DNA of 64,000 nt from Nevskia sp. (GTDB lineage: Bacteria > Pseudomonadota > Gammaproteobacteria > Nevskiales > Nevskiaceae): the NCBI RefSeq assembly GCF_021732705.1, contig NZ_JAKFUM010000002.1, positions 355,450-419,449 on the forward strand, written 5' to 3'. Of the stretch, positions 51,149 through 61,297 are shown one piece after another. The notes beneath the pieces were generated by a model. That model was not told the DNA's origin. It did not search any database and saw nothing but the letters and a program-made list of their open reading frames with translations. Within the stretch, counting starts at the first letter, position 1. Each line of letters starts with the position of its first letter. The position numbers and the translations under genes were made by a program.

Positions 51149-53362
51149 ATGAACCCGCCCAGCACTGCCCCGGCCGGCACGGTCGAACGGAAAACCTTTT
51201 GCGGCATCTGCGAAGCCGCCTGCGGCGTGATCGTCACCGTGCAGGGTGACGAGGTGCTGAAGATCCGCGGCGATGTCGATCATCCGAACTCGAAGGGCTT
51301 CCTGTGTCCGAAGGGCGCAGCCTTCGGCGCCGTGCGCGACGACCCGGACCGCGTGCTCACGCCGCTGCAGCGCCAGCCTGACGGCCGCTTCGTCCCGGTC
51401 AGCTGGGACACGGCACTCGACGACATTGGCGCGCGCCTGCGCGGCATCATCCAGCGCCACGGCCGCGAGGCCATCGGCGTGCATCTTGGCAATCCGAACG
51501 GCTGGAACTACGGCGCGTTCATGTGGCTGCTGGGCATGGCGGCGGCCCTGAAGACCAAGCACCTGTATACGGCGTCGTCGGTCGACATCAACAACTACTG
51601 GGTCGTCGGCGAGTTGCTGTACGGCCACAACCTGGTGACGCCGTTCCCGGACATCGCCCACACGCAGTTCCTGATCGTGCTCGGCGCCAATCCGGTGGTC
51701 ACCCACGGCAGCATGATGACCGCCGGCCGGGTCAAGGAGCAGATGGCGGCGATCACTGCGCGCGGTGGCCGCGTGGTGGTGATCGACCCGCGCCGTTCGG
51801 AAACCGCCGCGCAGTTCGAATGGCAGCCGATGCGCCCCGACGGCGATCCGTGGCTGCTGGCCGGGATGCTGAAAACCATCCTCGACGAAGGGCTGGCCGA
51901 TCAGGACGCGCTGCGCAGGCAGACGCGCGGTGCGGACGCGCTGCCGGCGCTGCTGAAGGACGTCAACGGCGACAGGGTCGCGGCCGAGACCGGGATCGCC
52001 TGGGCCGATGTGCAGGCGCTGGCCCGCGCCTTCGCGAAGTCGCCGACAGCCGCGCTGTACGGCCGCTGCGGCGCCTCGCTGGGGCCGTTCTCGACCTTGA
52101 CCAACTATCTGATCAATGTCCTGAACATCGTCACCGGCAATCTCGACCGGCGCGGCGGCATGGTCTTCGGCCAGCCGATGCTCGACACCGAGGGCTTCAC
52201 GCGGCTGTTCAAGGTCAACGGCTACGACCGCTGGCGCACCAGAGTCGACGGCATTCCGGAAGTGATGGGCACCTCGCCGCTGGCCACGCTGCCGCGCGAG
52301 ATCCGCACGCCGGGGAAGGGTCAGCTGCGGGCGCTGCTGATCGCCTCCGGCAACATCGCGACCACCTCCTGCGCGTCCGGCGAGGTCGGTGCCGCGCTCG
52401 ACGAACTCGACCTGCTGATCTCGCTCGATCCGTACCTCACCGAAACCAGCCAGCACGCCCACTACATCCTGCCGCCGACCCTGTGGCTGGAGCGCGACGG
52501 CATGCCGATCTTCAGCCAGATGCATGCCGGCGTACCGTATGCGCAGTGGACGCCGGCCTCGGTGGCGCCGCGCGGCGAGGCCCGTGACGACTGGTGGATC
52601 ATCGACGAGATCTGCAAGCGCATCGGTCTGGTGCCGTCGGCGTCGAAAGCGGCGCAGTGGCTGGGCAAGCTCGGCATCCGTCTGACCCCGGCCACGGCGG
52701 TCGATCTGTTCCTGCGTACCGGCCCGGCCGGCGACTGGTTCGGACTCAAGGCCGGCATCAGCCGCAAAAAGCTGTTTCAGCAGACCAGCGGCGTCGCGCT
52801 GTCCGCCGAGCCGCCGGTCGGCGTCAGCCGCCAGCGCGTGCACTTCAAGGACGGGCTGATCCCGCTCGCGCAGCCGCTGATGGCACGCGAGATGGCGCGG
52901 CTGATCGCCCGTCCGTCATCCGATGACGACGCCGAGTCGAAACGCTGGCCGCTCAGGCTGATCTCGATGCGCGAACTGCGCTCGCAGAACAGCTGGCTGC
53001 ACAACGTGCCGAAGCTGACCACCGGCGATCGCAGGCCGCATCTGCGCATCCATCCGGACGATGCTCGACCGCTTGAGCTCGAGGACGGCAGCGAAGTGTC
53101 GATCACCTCACGCTGGGGCGAGATCACGGTGCCGGCTCGGATCAGCGATGAAGTGATGCGCGGCACCGTGGCCCTGCCGCACAGCTGGGGTCACCGCGGC
53201 GGCTGGCGCCGGGCCGTGGCGATCGGCGGCGGTCGCTACAACGACCTGACCTCGAACGACGCGACCGAGATCGACCTCCCGTCCGGCAATGCCGTGCTGA
53301 ACGGCCTGCGCGTGCGGGTGACGCGTCGAGCGAACGCGCCGGCGCTGGCCAAGGCCAGCTGA
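51149..53362 (+). CDS. Molybdopterin-dependent oxidoreductase (DMSO reductase superfamily)
   Basis: 737 residues from ATG at 51149. The N-terminus binds one [4Fe-4S] cluster (CGICEAACG ... FLCPKG). Bis-MGD domains follow (VLGANPVVTHGSMM, VIDPRRSETA, YGRCGASLGPF) and a C-terminal beta-barrel (SQNSWLHNVP, LPHSWGHRGG). No Tat signal is visible, so it is probably cytoplasmic. At the molybdenum-ligand region the sequence is TASSVD (141-146), with no Cys or Sec; Ser or Asp may be the ligand. No electron-transfer or chaperone subunits adjoin it. Substrate unknown. Confidence 0.9.
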   Translation: MNPPSTAPAGTVERKTFCGICEAACGVIVTVQGDEVLKIRGDVDHPNSKGFLCPKGAAFGAVRDDPDRVLTPLQRQPDGRFVPVSWDTALDDIGARLRGIIQRHGREAIGVHLGNPNGWNYGAFMWLLGMAAALKTKHLYTASSVDINNYWVVGELLYGHNLVTPFPDIAHTQFLIVLGANPVVTHGSMMTAGRVKEQMAAITARGGRVVVIDPRRSETAAQFEWQPMRPDGDPWLLAGMLKTILDEGLADQDALRRQTRGADALPALLKDVNGDRVAAETGIAWADVQALARAFAKSPTAALYGRCGASLGPFSTLTNYLINVLNIVTGNLDRRGGMVFGQPMLDTEGFTRLFKVNGYDRWRTRVDGIPEVMGTSPLATLPREIRTPGKGQLRALLIASGNIATTSCASGEVGAALDELDLLISLDPYLTETSQHAHYILPPTLWLERDGMPIFSQMHAGVPYAQWTPASVAPRGEARDDWWIIDEICKRIGLVPSASKAAQWLGKLGIRLTPATAVDLFLRTGPAGDWFGLKAGISRKKLFQQTSGVALSAEPPVGVSRQRVHFKDGLIPLAQPLMAREMARLIARPSSDDDAESKRWPLRLISMRELRSQNSWLHNVPKLTTGDRRPHLRIHPDDARPLELEDGSEVSITSRWGEITVPARISDEVMRGTVALPHSWGHRGGWRRAVAIGGGRYNDLTSNDATEIDLPSGNAVLNGLRVRVTRRANAPALAKAS

Positions 53363-53389
53363 GCCGCTGCAGCATTCCCACTTCCGCGC

Positions 53390-53416
53390 GCGAGGCCGCC
53401 AGTTCGCCGGCCTCGC
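53390..53416 (+). terminator. Possible terminator after molybdopterin oxidoreductase
   Basis: 8-bp stem GCGAGGCC / GGCCTCGC with an 11-nt loop, 28 bases after the stop, followed by GTCACGCCTTTCC. Weak T-tract. Confidence 0.4.
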
Positions 53417-53466
53417 GTCACGCCTTTCCGCGCCGACACGCGGCATTCCGACTCAGGAGCCATAAC

Positions 53467-54111
53467 ATGTTACGGATTCACCACCTCGCGCTGTCGCGCT
53501 CCGATCGCATCGTCTGGCTGGCCGAGGAGCTGGGCATTCCGTACGAGCTGGTCACCCATCTGCGCGATCCGGAAAGCTTTCGCGCACCGCCATCGCTGTT
53601 CGCCGTGACCCCGCTCGGCAAGGCGCCGGCGATCGAGGACGATGGCAACACCGTGATCGAGTCGGCGCTGATCTGCGACTACCTCGTCGAGCAGTACGGC
53701 AACGGCCGCCTGCGTCCTGCCGCCGGCACCGCGGAACGACGCGCGCACGACTACTGGATGCACTGCTCGGAATCGACGCTGATGGTGCCGGTGCTGCTCG
53801 ACCTGCTGACCACGCTGACGCAGTCGGAAGCGCCGGCGCTGCGCGCGTTCGCGGCTGCCGAGTACAAGACGATGTTCGACCATGTCGAACGCACGCTCGA
53901 CGGCCGGGACTATCTCGCCGGCGATGCGCTGACCGTCGCCGATGTCATGACCTACTACACGCTGGCGATGGCCGCCGGCACGGCGATCCCGATGCCGACC
54001 CACGCGCCGCTGGCGGACTATCCGCGCATCCGCGCCTATCTCGCGCGCATCGAACAGCGGCCGGCGTGGAAGAAGGCGGCGGCGCTGTGCGCGCCACCGG
54101 CAGCGGCCTGA
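53467..54111 (+). CDS. Glutathione S-transferase family protein
   Basis: 214 residues. N-terminal thioredoxin-like domain with catalytic-position Ser in LSRSDRIVWLAEE and the gamma-Glu binding segment PLGKAPAIEDDGNTVIESALI, where cis-Pro precedes and Glu-Ser binds glutathione. C-terminal helical domain with LAGDALTVADVMTYYTL. May detoxify electrophilic intermediates or take part in ring cleavage chemistry. Convergent with the thioesterase gene, five bases apart. Confidence 0.9.
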   Translation: MLRIHHLALSRSDRIVWLAEELGIPYELVTHLRDPESFRAPPSLFAVTPLGKAPAIEDDGNTVIESALICDYLVEQYGNGRLRPAAGTAERRAHDYWMHCSESTLMVPVLLDLLTTLTQSEAPALRAFAAAEYKTMFDHVERTLDGRDYLAGDALTVADVMTYYTLAMAAGTAIPMPTHAPLADYPRIRAYLARIEQRPAWKKAAALCAPPAAA

Positions 54112-54116
54112 CCGCT

Positions 54117-54578
54117 TCAGCCGAGCGCCGCGATCCGGTTCTGATCGAGCCACTGCCGCAGCCATGACGGCAGCGGCACCGGCTTGCGCGTGACCTCGTC
54201 GATCATCACCACCACGGATTCGGCGGTGCCGACGCAGCGCTCGCCCACGAACAGCGCCTGCCCGGTACGGCACGAGCTGCGGCCGATCGACAGGCAACCC
54301 GTGCCGATGTCGATGACATCGGGCCAGTGCATCTCGCCGAGGAAGTTGATCGTCAGCTGGGCCAGCACCAGCAGCGCCCGCGGTTCGGCATCGATCGCGA
54401 CGACGCTGCGCATGAAGTGCGAACGGCCGGTCTCGAAGTAGGCCGAGACCGCGACATTGTTGGCGTGGCCGATCAGGTCGGTATCGGACCAGCGCACGCG
54501 CTCCTGCATCCAGTGGCCATACGCGGCACGCACGTGCGGCGGCGACGGCGCTGGCTGCGCCTCGTCGGGATGGGTCAT
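54117..54578 (-). CDS. Acyl-CoA thioesterase, 4HBT hot-dog family
   Basis: 153 residues. The 4-hydroxybenzoyl-CoA thioesterase type active site is visible: RWSDTDLIGHANNV with the catalytic Asp and the H-x-N-N element. Hydrolyses acyl-CoA to the free acid and CoA. Eleven bases downstream of the alpha/beta hydrolase gene on the same strand, at the end of the lipid operon. Confidence 0.9.
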   Translation of the reverse strand: MTHPDEAQPAPSPPHVRAAYGHWMQERVRWSDTDLIGHANNVAVSAYFETGRSHFMRSVVAIDAEPRALLVLAQLTINFLGEMHWPDVIDIGTGCLSIGRSSCRTGQALFVGERCVGTAESVVVMIDEVTRKPVPLPSWLRQWLDQNRIAALG

Positions 54579-54588
54579 CGGGCCGCGC

Positions 54589-55431
54589 TCAGGCCGCGAG
54601 CCGCGGCGTCAGCCACTCGGTCAGATCCCGGAACACGCGCGCCCGATCGGCCGGGAACTCGTTGAAGATCTCGTGATACAGGCCGTCGTAGACCTTCAGG
54701 GTCTTGTCGGTCGACGAGATCCGTTCAAGGATCATGCGGCTGCCGGCAACACCGGCGAGCTTGTCGTCGCTGCCGTGCAGCAGCAGCGTCGGCACCGTGA
54801 TCACCGGCAGCAGCGCCGGCACCACTTCGACGAAGCGAACGATCTCGGCCAAGGTTCGCACCGGCACCTTGGCGTGCGCGTTCAGCGGATCGTTCGCGTA
54901 CTTCGCCACTTCATCGGGATCGCGGCTGACCAGACTCGGGTCGACCTGGAACATGCCGAGCTTCGGCGAGACCGATGACAGGAACTTCGCAACCGGCGGC
55001 AGGTAGGCCGGCGCCCCATCCAGCGCCACGGCCGGACCGGACAGGATCAGACCGCTCAGCTTCTTGCCGTGCTTGATCGTGTAGCTGAGACTCAGTGCGC
55101 CACCCATGCTGTGGCCAAGCAGGAACAGCGGCTTGCCGGGCAGCGCGCGCTTCGCGGTCTCGACCAGCGTGTCGATGTCGGCCACGGCATTGGCGAACTT
55201 GTCGACGAAGGCGCGCGCGCCGTCCGACTTGCCGTGGCCACGATGGTCGATCGCATGCACTGCGCAGCCGAGCGCGACCAGCTGCGCGGCGACTTCGGCA
55301 TAACGCCCCCCGTGCTCGCCGAGGCCGTGGGCGATCACCACGCTCGCCTTCGGGGCGGCGGATGGCAGCCAGCTCTGGAAGAAGATTCCGGTCTTGTTGA
55401 CGCCTTCGAAGCGGCTTTCGCGATGGTTCAT
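54589..55431 (-). CDS. Alpha/beta hydrolase, monoacylglycerol lipase-like
   Basis: 280 residues. Nucleophile elbow GHSMGG, oxyanion region HGLGEHGGRY, catalytic Asp in HGSDDKLAG and His in YHEIFNE. HRGHGKSDG is the marker of the MAG lipase/lysophospholipase branch. Releases fatty acid from monoglycerides, so it would mobilise or remodel stored lipid made by the adjacent synthesis genes. 21 bases after the WS/DGAT gene. Confidence 0.92.
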   Translation of the reverse strand: MNHRESRFEGVNKTGIFFQSWLPSAAPKASVVIAHGLGEHGGRYAEVAAQLVALGCAVHAIDHRGHGKSDGARAFVDKFANAVADIDTLVETAKRALPGKPLFLLGHSMGGALSLSYTIKHGKKLSGLILSGPAVALDGAPAYLPPVAKFLSSVSPKLGMFQVDPSLVSRDPDEVAKYANDPLNAHAKVPVRTLAEIVRFVEVVPALLPVITVPTLLLHGSDDKLAGVAGSRMILERISSTDKTLKVYDGLYHEIFNEFPADRARVFRDLTEWLTPRLAA

Positions 55432-55452
55432 GGCAACTCGGTTTTCGTGGGT

Positions 55453-56949
55453 TCAGTGCGCGGCCTTTGCAGCAGCGGCGGTCCTGCGCGTCGGGGCCGC
55501 TGGTAACGGTGTTGCCGGCGCGCGACCGAGCGCCAACACTTCGTCCAGGCCTTCGCGGAAGCATTCCAGCAGCAGGTCCGGTTCGGTGACGGCCGCGCGA
55601 TCGCTGTTGATGCCGATGCAGCAGCGGCCGTTGTGCGACAGCATCGCAATCATCATTCCGCAGCCCGGCACCGGCGCATACGGCCAGTACTGCCGCACCT
55701 CGGCGCCGGCGAAGTAGACCGGATACGGAATGCCCGGCACGTTGCTGATCTGCGCATCCTGCGCGGTGGTGAAATCGGCCGTGAGCCTGGTCACCACGCC
55801 GATCGGCAGCTTGGTGACCACCGGCATCATCCGGATCATCACGTCCAGCGCCGGCTCGGCGCGGGTGTCGCGCACGAACTGCTGGATGTGGCGGATGCGG
55901 GCGATCGGGTCGCGCTCGGCCACCGGGGCCGCGTACTGCGAACCGGCGAACTTGTTGCCGCCCATCGCATCGGCGTCGGTGCGCAGGGAAATCGGAAAGC
56001 CGATCGGCATCTGCTTGATCGCCACCCCGAGACGCTCGTGGTAGAGCCGGAAGCCGCCGATCAGGCCGGCGAGGAACAGATCGTTGATCGAGGCATTCGC
56101 CGCCTTCGACGCCGCCTTGAATGCGGTCAACGGCAGTTCGATGCCATCGAGCCGCCACGACAGGCTGCGGCGCTTGAACAGGCCCGAACCGGCCACCGGC
56201 TTGATGCCGAGCATGCGCTTCGCCGACGCCAAGTAATCGAGCGTCTGCTGCACGTCTTCCGGGTACTTGATCAACGCGGAGGCCTGACGGCCAAGCGCGT
56301 TGGCAGCTTCGATCGCCGTCGCGGGCAGCGCGGTGATGCGGCTGCGCAGTGCCTTCAGCCCGAGGCTGCGTGCAGTCGCGGCCCTGCGGCTGCGCGGGAT
56401 CGTCGGCACGGCGCGCGGCAGGGCATCACGCTCGCGATGGAAGATGCGCTGCAACAGCTGGACGATGCCCAGGCCATCGGTCGCGGCATGGTGCATCTTC
56501 AGCACCAGCGCCGCACGCCCCCCGTCGAGGCCTTCGATCAGCGTCGCTTCCCACGGCGGCCGGGACCGGTCGAACGGCGTCATCGCGATGATGCCGGCGG
56601 CGTCGAACATCTGGCGCTCGTTGCCCGGCGCCGGCAATTGCTGACGCCGCACGTGATAGTCGAAATCGAAAGCCGGGTCCTCGACCCAGGTCGGATTGCC
56701 GACACCCTGCGGCACCACCACTTTCTGCCGGAAGCGACGCACCGCGGCCACCAGCCAGCGGAACTCGGCCTGCAGGCGCTGCCACGCCGGCGTGGTGTCG
56801 AAGACCATGACCGAGACGATGGTCGAACGCAGCCGCGGATCGACCTCGGCCAGCCACATCACCGCTTCGAACGCGCTCATCTCGTCTGGGCCGCCCCATT
56901 GGCGCAGTTCCTCCAGCAGCGGGTCTGCGGGTGTTCTCGACTGGCTCAT
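55453..56949 (-). CDS. Wax ester synthase/diacylglycerol acyltransferase (WS/DGAT) family
   Basis: 498 residues. The condensation-domain active site MHHAATDG matches HHxxxDG, and NASINDLF supplies the second conserved ND motif. TPFDRSRPPWE and SNVPGIPYPVYFAGA are further family blocks. These enzymes transfer acyl from acyl-CoA to an alcohol or to diacylglycerol, forming wax esters or triacylglycerol for storage granules. The neighbouring glycerolipid genes favour the triacylglycerol side. Confidence 0.92.
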   Translation of the reverse strand: MSQSRTPADPLLEELRQWGGPDEMSAFEAVMWLAEVDPRLRSTIVSVMVFDTTPAWQRLQAEFRWLVAAVRRFRQKVVVPQGVGNPTWVEDPAFDFDYHVRRQQLPAPGNERQMFDAAGIIAMTPFDRSRPPWEATLIEGLDGGRAALVLKMHHAATDGLGIVQLLQRIFHRERDALPRAVPTIPRSRRAATARSLGLKALRSRITALPATAIEAANALGRQASALIKYPEDVQQTLDYLASAKRMLGIKPVAGSGLFKRRSLSWRLDGIELPLTAFKAASKAANASINDLFLAGLIGGFRLYHERLGVAIKQMPIGFPISLRTDADAMGGNKFAGSQYAAPVAERDPIARIRHIQQFVRDTRAEPALDVMIRMMPVVTKLPIGVVTRLTADFTTAQDAQISNVPGIPYPVYFAGAEVRQYWPYAPVPGCGMMIAMLSHNGRCCIGINSDRAAVTEPDLLLECFREGLDEVLALGRAPATPLPAAPTRRTAAAAKAAH

Positions 56950-56988
56950 CGTGCGGGCTTCATTGTGGACATCATCAAGGGGAAAGAC

Positions 56989-57996
56989 TCAGCCAGCGCT
57001 GTCTTCGGCGCCGGCAGCCAGCTTGCGCAGGCCGCGGAACGCCTGCACGGCACCATGCTCGCCGTTGACCACGGCCGCGACCTCGGCGGCGATCGGCATC
57101 ACGACGCCATGCATCGCGGCCAGTTCCATGACCACGCTCGAGGTCTTGATGCCTTCGGCAACCATGTTCATCGACGCGACGATCTCCGCAGTCGTGCGGC
57201 CCTGCGCGAACTGCACGCCGACCTGCCGGTTGCGCGACAGCGGGCTCATGCAGGTGGTCAGCAGGTCGCCGAGGCCGGTCAGGCCGGAGAAGGTTTCCGC
57301 GCAGCCGCCGAGCGCGACACCGAGCCGCGTGATCTCCGACAGGCCGCGGGTGATGACCATCGCCCGGGTGTTCTCGCCCACGCTCAGGCCCTCGGCCATG
57401 CCGGCGGAAATCGCGATGACGTTCTTCAGCGGCCCGCCGAGTTCGCAGCCGATCACGTCGCGGTTGGTGTAGACCCGGAACACGGCGCTGCTGAACAGCG
57501 GCTGCAGCGCCTTGGCGACGGTCTCGTCGGTCATCGCGAGGACTGCGGCGGCGGCGTATCCCTGCAGCACTTCGCGCGCGATGTTCGGCCCGGCCAGCAG
57601 ACCGGCCGGGTGACCGGGCAGCTCCTGATGGATGATCTCGGTCATGCGATTGTGCGTGCCCTGCTCCAGCCCCTTGGCGAGGCTGATCACCGGCACCCAC
57701 GGCCGCAGGTACTGCGAAACCGTCCGCAAGGTCTCGCGAAAGCTGTGCGACGGCACGCCGACGACCAGCACATCGCAGTCGCGAACGGCCTCATGCAGCG
57801 ACGCGGTGGCGATCAGGCGCGAACACAGCGGCAGTTCCTTCAGATAGGCGGAATTGCGATGCTCGCGGTTGATCTCGTCCGCCGTCTCGGCACGGCGCGC
57901 CCACAGCGTGGTCTGGGTATTGCGCGACGCCAGCGACGCCACCGTCGTGCCCCAGGAGCCGGCGCCGAGCACCGCAACGCGTATGCGCCGACTCAT
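56989..57996 (-). CDS. gpsA: NAD(P)-dependent glycerol-3-phosphate dehydrogenase GpsA
   Basis: 335 residues. N-terminal [10 protein letters not shown] cofactor loop, [20 protein letters not shown], catalytic Lys in [12 protein letters not shown], and [12 protein letters not shown] near the C-terminus are all diagnostic. Makes sn-glycerol 3-phosphate from dihydroxyacetone phosphate, the backbone for PlsB. Its start overlaps the stop of the HAD-PlsC gene (ATGA). It sits inside a glycerolipid operon instead of beside the usual secB/housekeeping genes. Confidence 0.95.
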   Translation of the reverse strand: MSRRIRVAVLGAGSWGTTVASLASRNTQTTLWARRAETADEINREHRNSAYLKELPLCSRLIATASLHEAVRDCDVLVVGVPSHSFRETLRTVSQYLRPWVPVISLAKGLEQGTHNRMTEIIHQELPGHPAGLLAGPNIAREVLQGYAAAAVLAMTDETVAKALQPLFSSAVFRVYTNRDVIGCELGGPLKNVIAISAGMAEGLSVGENTRAMVITRGLSEITRLGVALGGCAETFSGLTGLGDLLTTCMSPLSRNRQVGVQFAQGRTTAEIVASMNMVAEGIKTSSVVMELAAMHGVVMPIAAEVAAVVNGEHGAVQAFRGLRKLAAGAEDSAG

Positions 57997-59441
57997 GCGA
58001 TCGATTCCGGCCAGTCGTTCAGCGTGTCGATGTACTGCTGGCGTACCGCTTCGATGCGCGCATCGAGTTCGTCGGGCTTCCAGCGGCTGACGTCGACCGG
58101 CGGCAGGACGGCCACCTGCACCGTGCCCGCGCGCATCGCCTGATCGTTGCGGCCCATGATCTCGCCGGCATTGCGGATCACGACCGGCACGATCGGCACG
58201 CCGGCCTGCATCGCCATGTGGAACGCGCCCTTCTTGAACTTGCCGACCTTCGGCGTCCACGAACGCGTGCCCTCTGGCGCGATACACATGCTCAGGCCCG
58301 ACTTGATGCGTTCGACCGCCGGGCCCAGCGCATCGATCGACAAGCGCGAATCGGCGCGATCGAGAAACGCCACGCCGGCCATCTTCATGTAGCGCCCGAA
58401 GCCCGGCACCCGAGCGGCTTCGGCCTTGGCGACACCGCTGAAGCGGGTGCGCACGATGTTCATCATCACGAACAGGTCGAACTTCGACTGGTGATTGATG
58501 ATGAACACGCAGGGTCGATGCTGGTGCAGATGCGCCTCGCCGATCACGTCGATCTTCACACCCAGCACGGCCATCGCGGCGTCGCTGGCGGTGGTCGTGA
58601 TGAAGTCGGCGGCGCTGCGATCGTCGCCGGTGATCCGGGCCAGGCCAAGGCCGGCGACGAAGCTCGCGCCCATCGCGGCGTAGGCACCGACGGTGCGTGC
58701 CATCGCCGCCGCCGATGCGCGCGAGCGGCGCGGGAAGCGCAGGATCGGCCAGCCGGATGCGGCTGCCACCTGTTCGAGCTGCGGCTTCGGCTGGATCGCG
58801 CTGGGGCGACCCACCGACTTCAGGAAGGCGATGTCCTCGTTGCCGTTGGCATAGCCGAAGCTCGCCTTCAGATTCACGCCCTGCGCCTTGGCGAATGCCT
58901 TGACGCCGGCCGCCTTGCCTTCGCCCCAGGCCGGCTGGCCATCGAGGCCGCCCGTGAGCCTGCCGTTGCGGATCATCGCCCGCGTGCAGACGATGTGTTC
59001 GATGCCGTATTCCTGCGCCAGCGGCTCGATCTGGTACAGCGTTGCCGATGACGCAATCGCCACCGTGTGCCCCTTCTTCTGGTGCGCGTCGATCAGCTTC
59101 CACGACTCCGGGAACAGCGTCGTCGCGGTCTTCTCCAGCCACAGGCGGCGCCACAGCGCGCGCAGGTCGGCCTCGGTCTCGCCAGCCCAGTCGAGGATGC
59201 CGTTGGCGATGACGTCGAAGAACTCCTCGTCGGCGAGATCGGCCTTGCGGCTGAGCTTCAGCGTGTCGAGGATCTCCTGCGTGCTCATTTCGCCGCGCTT
59301 GATGCGATCGAAGAAATAGGCGGCGGCCGAGTAGCCGTCGATCAGCGTGCCGTCGTAGTCGAAGAAGGCACCGATCTTCGGGCCGGACGGACTCTCGGCG
59401 ATGCGGCGCAGTTGCTGCTCCAGAGCCGGGTTGGATTTCAT
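57993..59441 (-). CDS. HAD phosphatase fused to 1-acylglycerol-3-phosphate acyltransferase (PlsC)
   Basis: 482 residues, two enzymes in one chain. Residues ~20-220 are a HAD-IB phosphatase: nucleophile motif [32 protein letters not shown]. Residues ~275-460 are a PlsC acyltransferase: NHQSKFD (HX4D) and APEGTRSW. Together they could add the second acyl chain and act as a phosphatase on a lipid phosphate, giving diacylglycerol directly. The same fusion occurs in mycobacterial Rv2483c-type proteins. Four-base overlaps on both sides. Confidence 0.93.
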   Translation of the reverse strand: MKSNPALEQQLRRIAESPSGPKIGAFFDYDGTLIDGYSAAAYFFDRIKRGEMSTQEILDTLKLSRKADLADEEFFDVIANGILDWAGETEADLRALWRRLWLEKTATTLFPESWKLIDAHQKKGHTVAIASSATLYQIEPLAQEYGIEHIVCTRAMIRNGRLTGGLDGQPAWGEGKAAGVKAFAKAQGVNLKASFGYANGNEDIAFLKSVGRPSAIQPKPQLEQVAAASGWPILRFPRRSRASAAAMARTVGAYAAMGASFVAGLGLARITGDDRSAADFITTTASDAAMAVLGVKIDVIGEAHLHQHRPCVFIINHQSKFDLFVMMNIVRTRFSGVAKAEAARVPGFGRYMKMAGVAFLDRADSRLSIDALGPAVERIKSGLSMCIAPEGTRSWTPKVGKFKKGAFHMAMQAGVPIVPVVIRNAGEIMGRNDQAMRAGTVQVAVLPPVDVSRWKPDELDARIEAVRQQYIDTLNDWPESIA

Positions 59442-61297
59442 GCGCTGACGGTGTCCGGTGCAACGGCGTGGGCGGCGGCGTGGCGGGCCTGATCCACCGT
59501 GTCGATGGCGGCGAGTCGCTCGACCACGGAAGCGAGTTCATCGGCAAAGGCGCGACGACGCTCGGCAAGGTCAGACCCTCCCGGTTTCAGCAGACCGCGA
59601 TTGGCTGCCAGCGACAGCGCGTTGCCGAACACTTCACGCGAGACGCACTCCGGGCTGCTCAGCCGCTTCTGCAGCACATACTGGCGACCGACTCTGACGC
59701 ATTCCTCGGTCAGCTTCTTCTTGTCGACCGCCGTTTCGATCGGCTGTGCCGCCAGACGATCGGCCACGATGTAGTAGGCCTCGATGAACGGCGTCAGCAC
59801 GCGATGCGCGATCAGGAACGGCGCACCGAGCAGCAGGTTGCGCCGCCCTTCGGCGGTGACCGCCTTCTGCCGGAACTTGGCATCGAACAGGCGCGACTCC
59901 GCTTTCTGCTCTTCCCGATAGGTCGCCTTGTCGCTGAAGAAGAAATCGAACTTCAGCAGATCGCGCAGCGCGAACGCCGACTGCCAGGCGCGCTCCAGCG
60001 GACCGGTGATCTCTTCCTTGGCCGTATCGAGCAGCGCCAGTTCGAAGATCGCGCGATTGATGAACCAGTGCACCGCAGAGTTGCGGTAGAACGCGGCCAC
60101 CGAATGCTGGCCCGGTTCTATGGCGAACACCACGTCGGTCCCGCCGTCATAGCGGCTGACGACGCCGCCCGCGTTCAGGCTGCCCAATGTGGCCTCAAGC
60201 CCGTCACGGCCCCGCAGGTCTTCGAGATGGGAACTCGGCAGCCCGCGGGCATCGGCGTAGTCGAGCAACGGCAGCACCAGTTCGTGGACTTCGGCCAGGG
60301 TCAATGCACGATCCTTGACCCCGAGCAGCGCCAAGGTCACGAGCGCGTTGGCGGTGACCGGCGTCGCCCGGTTGATCCGCTGGAACACTTCGAACGCGAT
60401 CTTGGCGACCGTCCACTTGCCGCCGCCCTCGGCATCGGCGCGGGCCAGCGCTTCCTTGAGGCTCAGCGGCTCACCGAAGCGCACGTAGGCATTGCCGATG
60501 CGCTTCTGCTGGGTCCGCGCATAGCCCGCCAGCCACAGCAGATTTTCCTTGGCCTTGGCGGCGCCGGCTTCCTCGGCCGCCATCACGCCGACCTCGTGCA
60601 TCTGATCGTAGGTGGTCGCGACCGGCACCAGCAGCATGTCGTCGGCGCCGCCGCTTTCGATGGCCGACACGAGGTAGCTCAGCAGGCCGTACTTGGGCGG
60701 CCTGAGCTTGCCGGTGCGGCTGCGGCCGCCTTCCATGTACCACTCGAGGTTCTTGCGCTGCGACGCAAGCCAGGCCAGGTATTCGCGGACCACCAGCTTG
60801 TAGATCTCGTCGTCCTGAAAGCTGCGTCGGATCAGGATGCCGCCGGAGCGGCGGATGATCGTGCCGAGCGGCCAGAAGCCGAGATTGTTGCCGCCGAGGA
60901 TGTGATTGCGCGCCAGTCCGTTGTCGCGCAGCAATCGCGACAGGATGAAGGCATCGGCATACGAGCGATGCGTTGGCAGATAGACCAGCGCGTGGGACCG
61001 GTTGAGCGCTTTCAGCCGGGCCAGCGCCGCGAGATCGGCATCGATGGTCCAGGCGCGCGTATGCAGGGGCCCGAGGCCGTAGTCGAACATCGCCGCGAAC
61101 GCCGGGCTCTGCACGGTCACGATCTCCTCGAGACCCTTCAGCGCTTCAGTCGCAACCTGCGCCACCGGCAGCTTCAGCTGCTTCGCGAGCTTGTCGATCT
61201 GCTCGACAAACCGTGGCGACTTCGACACCTGCTGCGCCACCTGACGACGCTGGATCAGCGTCGCCGCCAGCACCGGATTGAGATCGGCCAGATTCAT
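59438..61297 (-). CDS. plsB: Glycerol-3-phosphate acyltransferase, PlsB-like
   Basis: 619 residues from ATG at 61297, overlapping the upstream hydrolase stop (ATGA). Acyltransferase blocks in order: HRSYAD (HX4D), [29 protein letters not shown] block, and [16 protein letters not shown]. Shorter than E. coli PlsB (about 800) and like the actinobacterial PlsB2/Rv2482c group. Adds the first acyl chain to glycerol-3-phosphate, from acyl-CoA or acyl-ACP. Starts the glycerolipid chain PlsB, PlsC-HAD, GpsA, WS/DGAT. Confidence 0.92.
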   Translation of the reverse strand: MNLADLNPVLAATLIQRRQVAQQVSKSPRFVEQIDKLAKQLKLPVAQVATEALKGLEEIVTVQSPAFAAMFDYGLGPLHTRAWTIDADLAALARLKALNRSHALVYLPTHRSYADAFILSRLLRDNGLARNHILGGNNLGFWPLGTIIRRSGGILIRRSFQDDEIYKLVVREYLAWLASQRKNLEWYMEGGRSRTGKLRPPKYGLLSYLVSAIESGGADDMLLVPVATTYDQMHEVGVMAAEEAGAAKAKENLLWLAGYARTQQKRIGNAYVRFGEPLSLKEALARADAEGGGKWTVAKIAFEVFQRINRATPVTANALVTLALLGVKDRALTLAEVHELVLPLLDYADARGLPSSHLEDLRGRDGLEATLGSLNAGGVVSRYDGGTDVVFAIEPGQHSVAAFYRNSAVHWFINRAIFELALLDTAKEEITGPLERAWQSAFALRDLLKFDFFFSDKATYREEQKAESRLFDAKFRQKAVTAEGRRNLLLGAPFLIAHRVLTPFIEAYYIVADRLAAQPIETAVDKKKLTEECVRVGRQYVLQKRLSSPECVSREVFGNALSLAANRGLLKPGGSDLAERRRAFADELASVVERLAAIDTVDQARHAAAHAVAPDTVSA

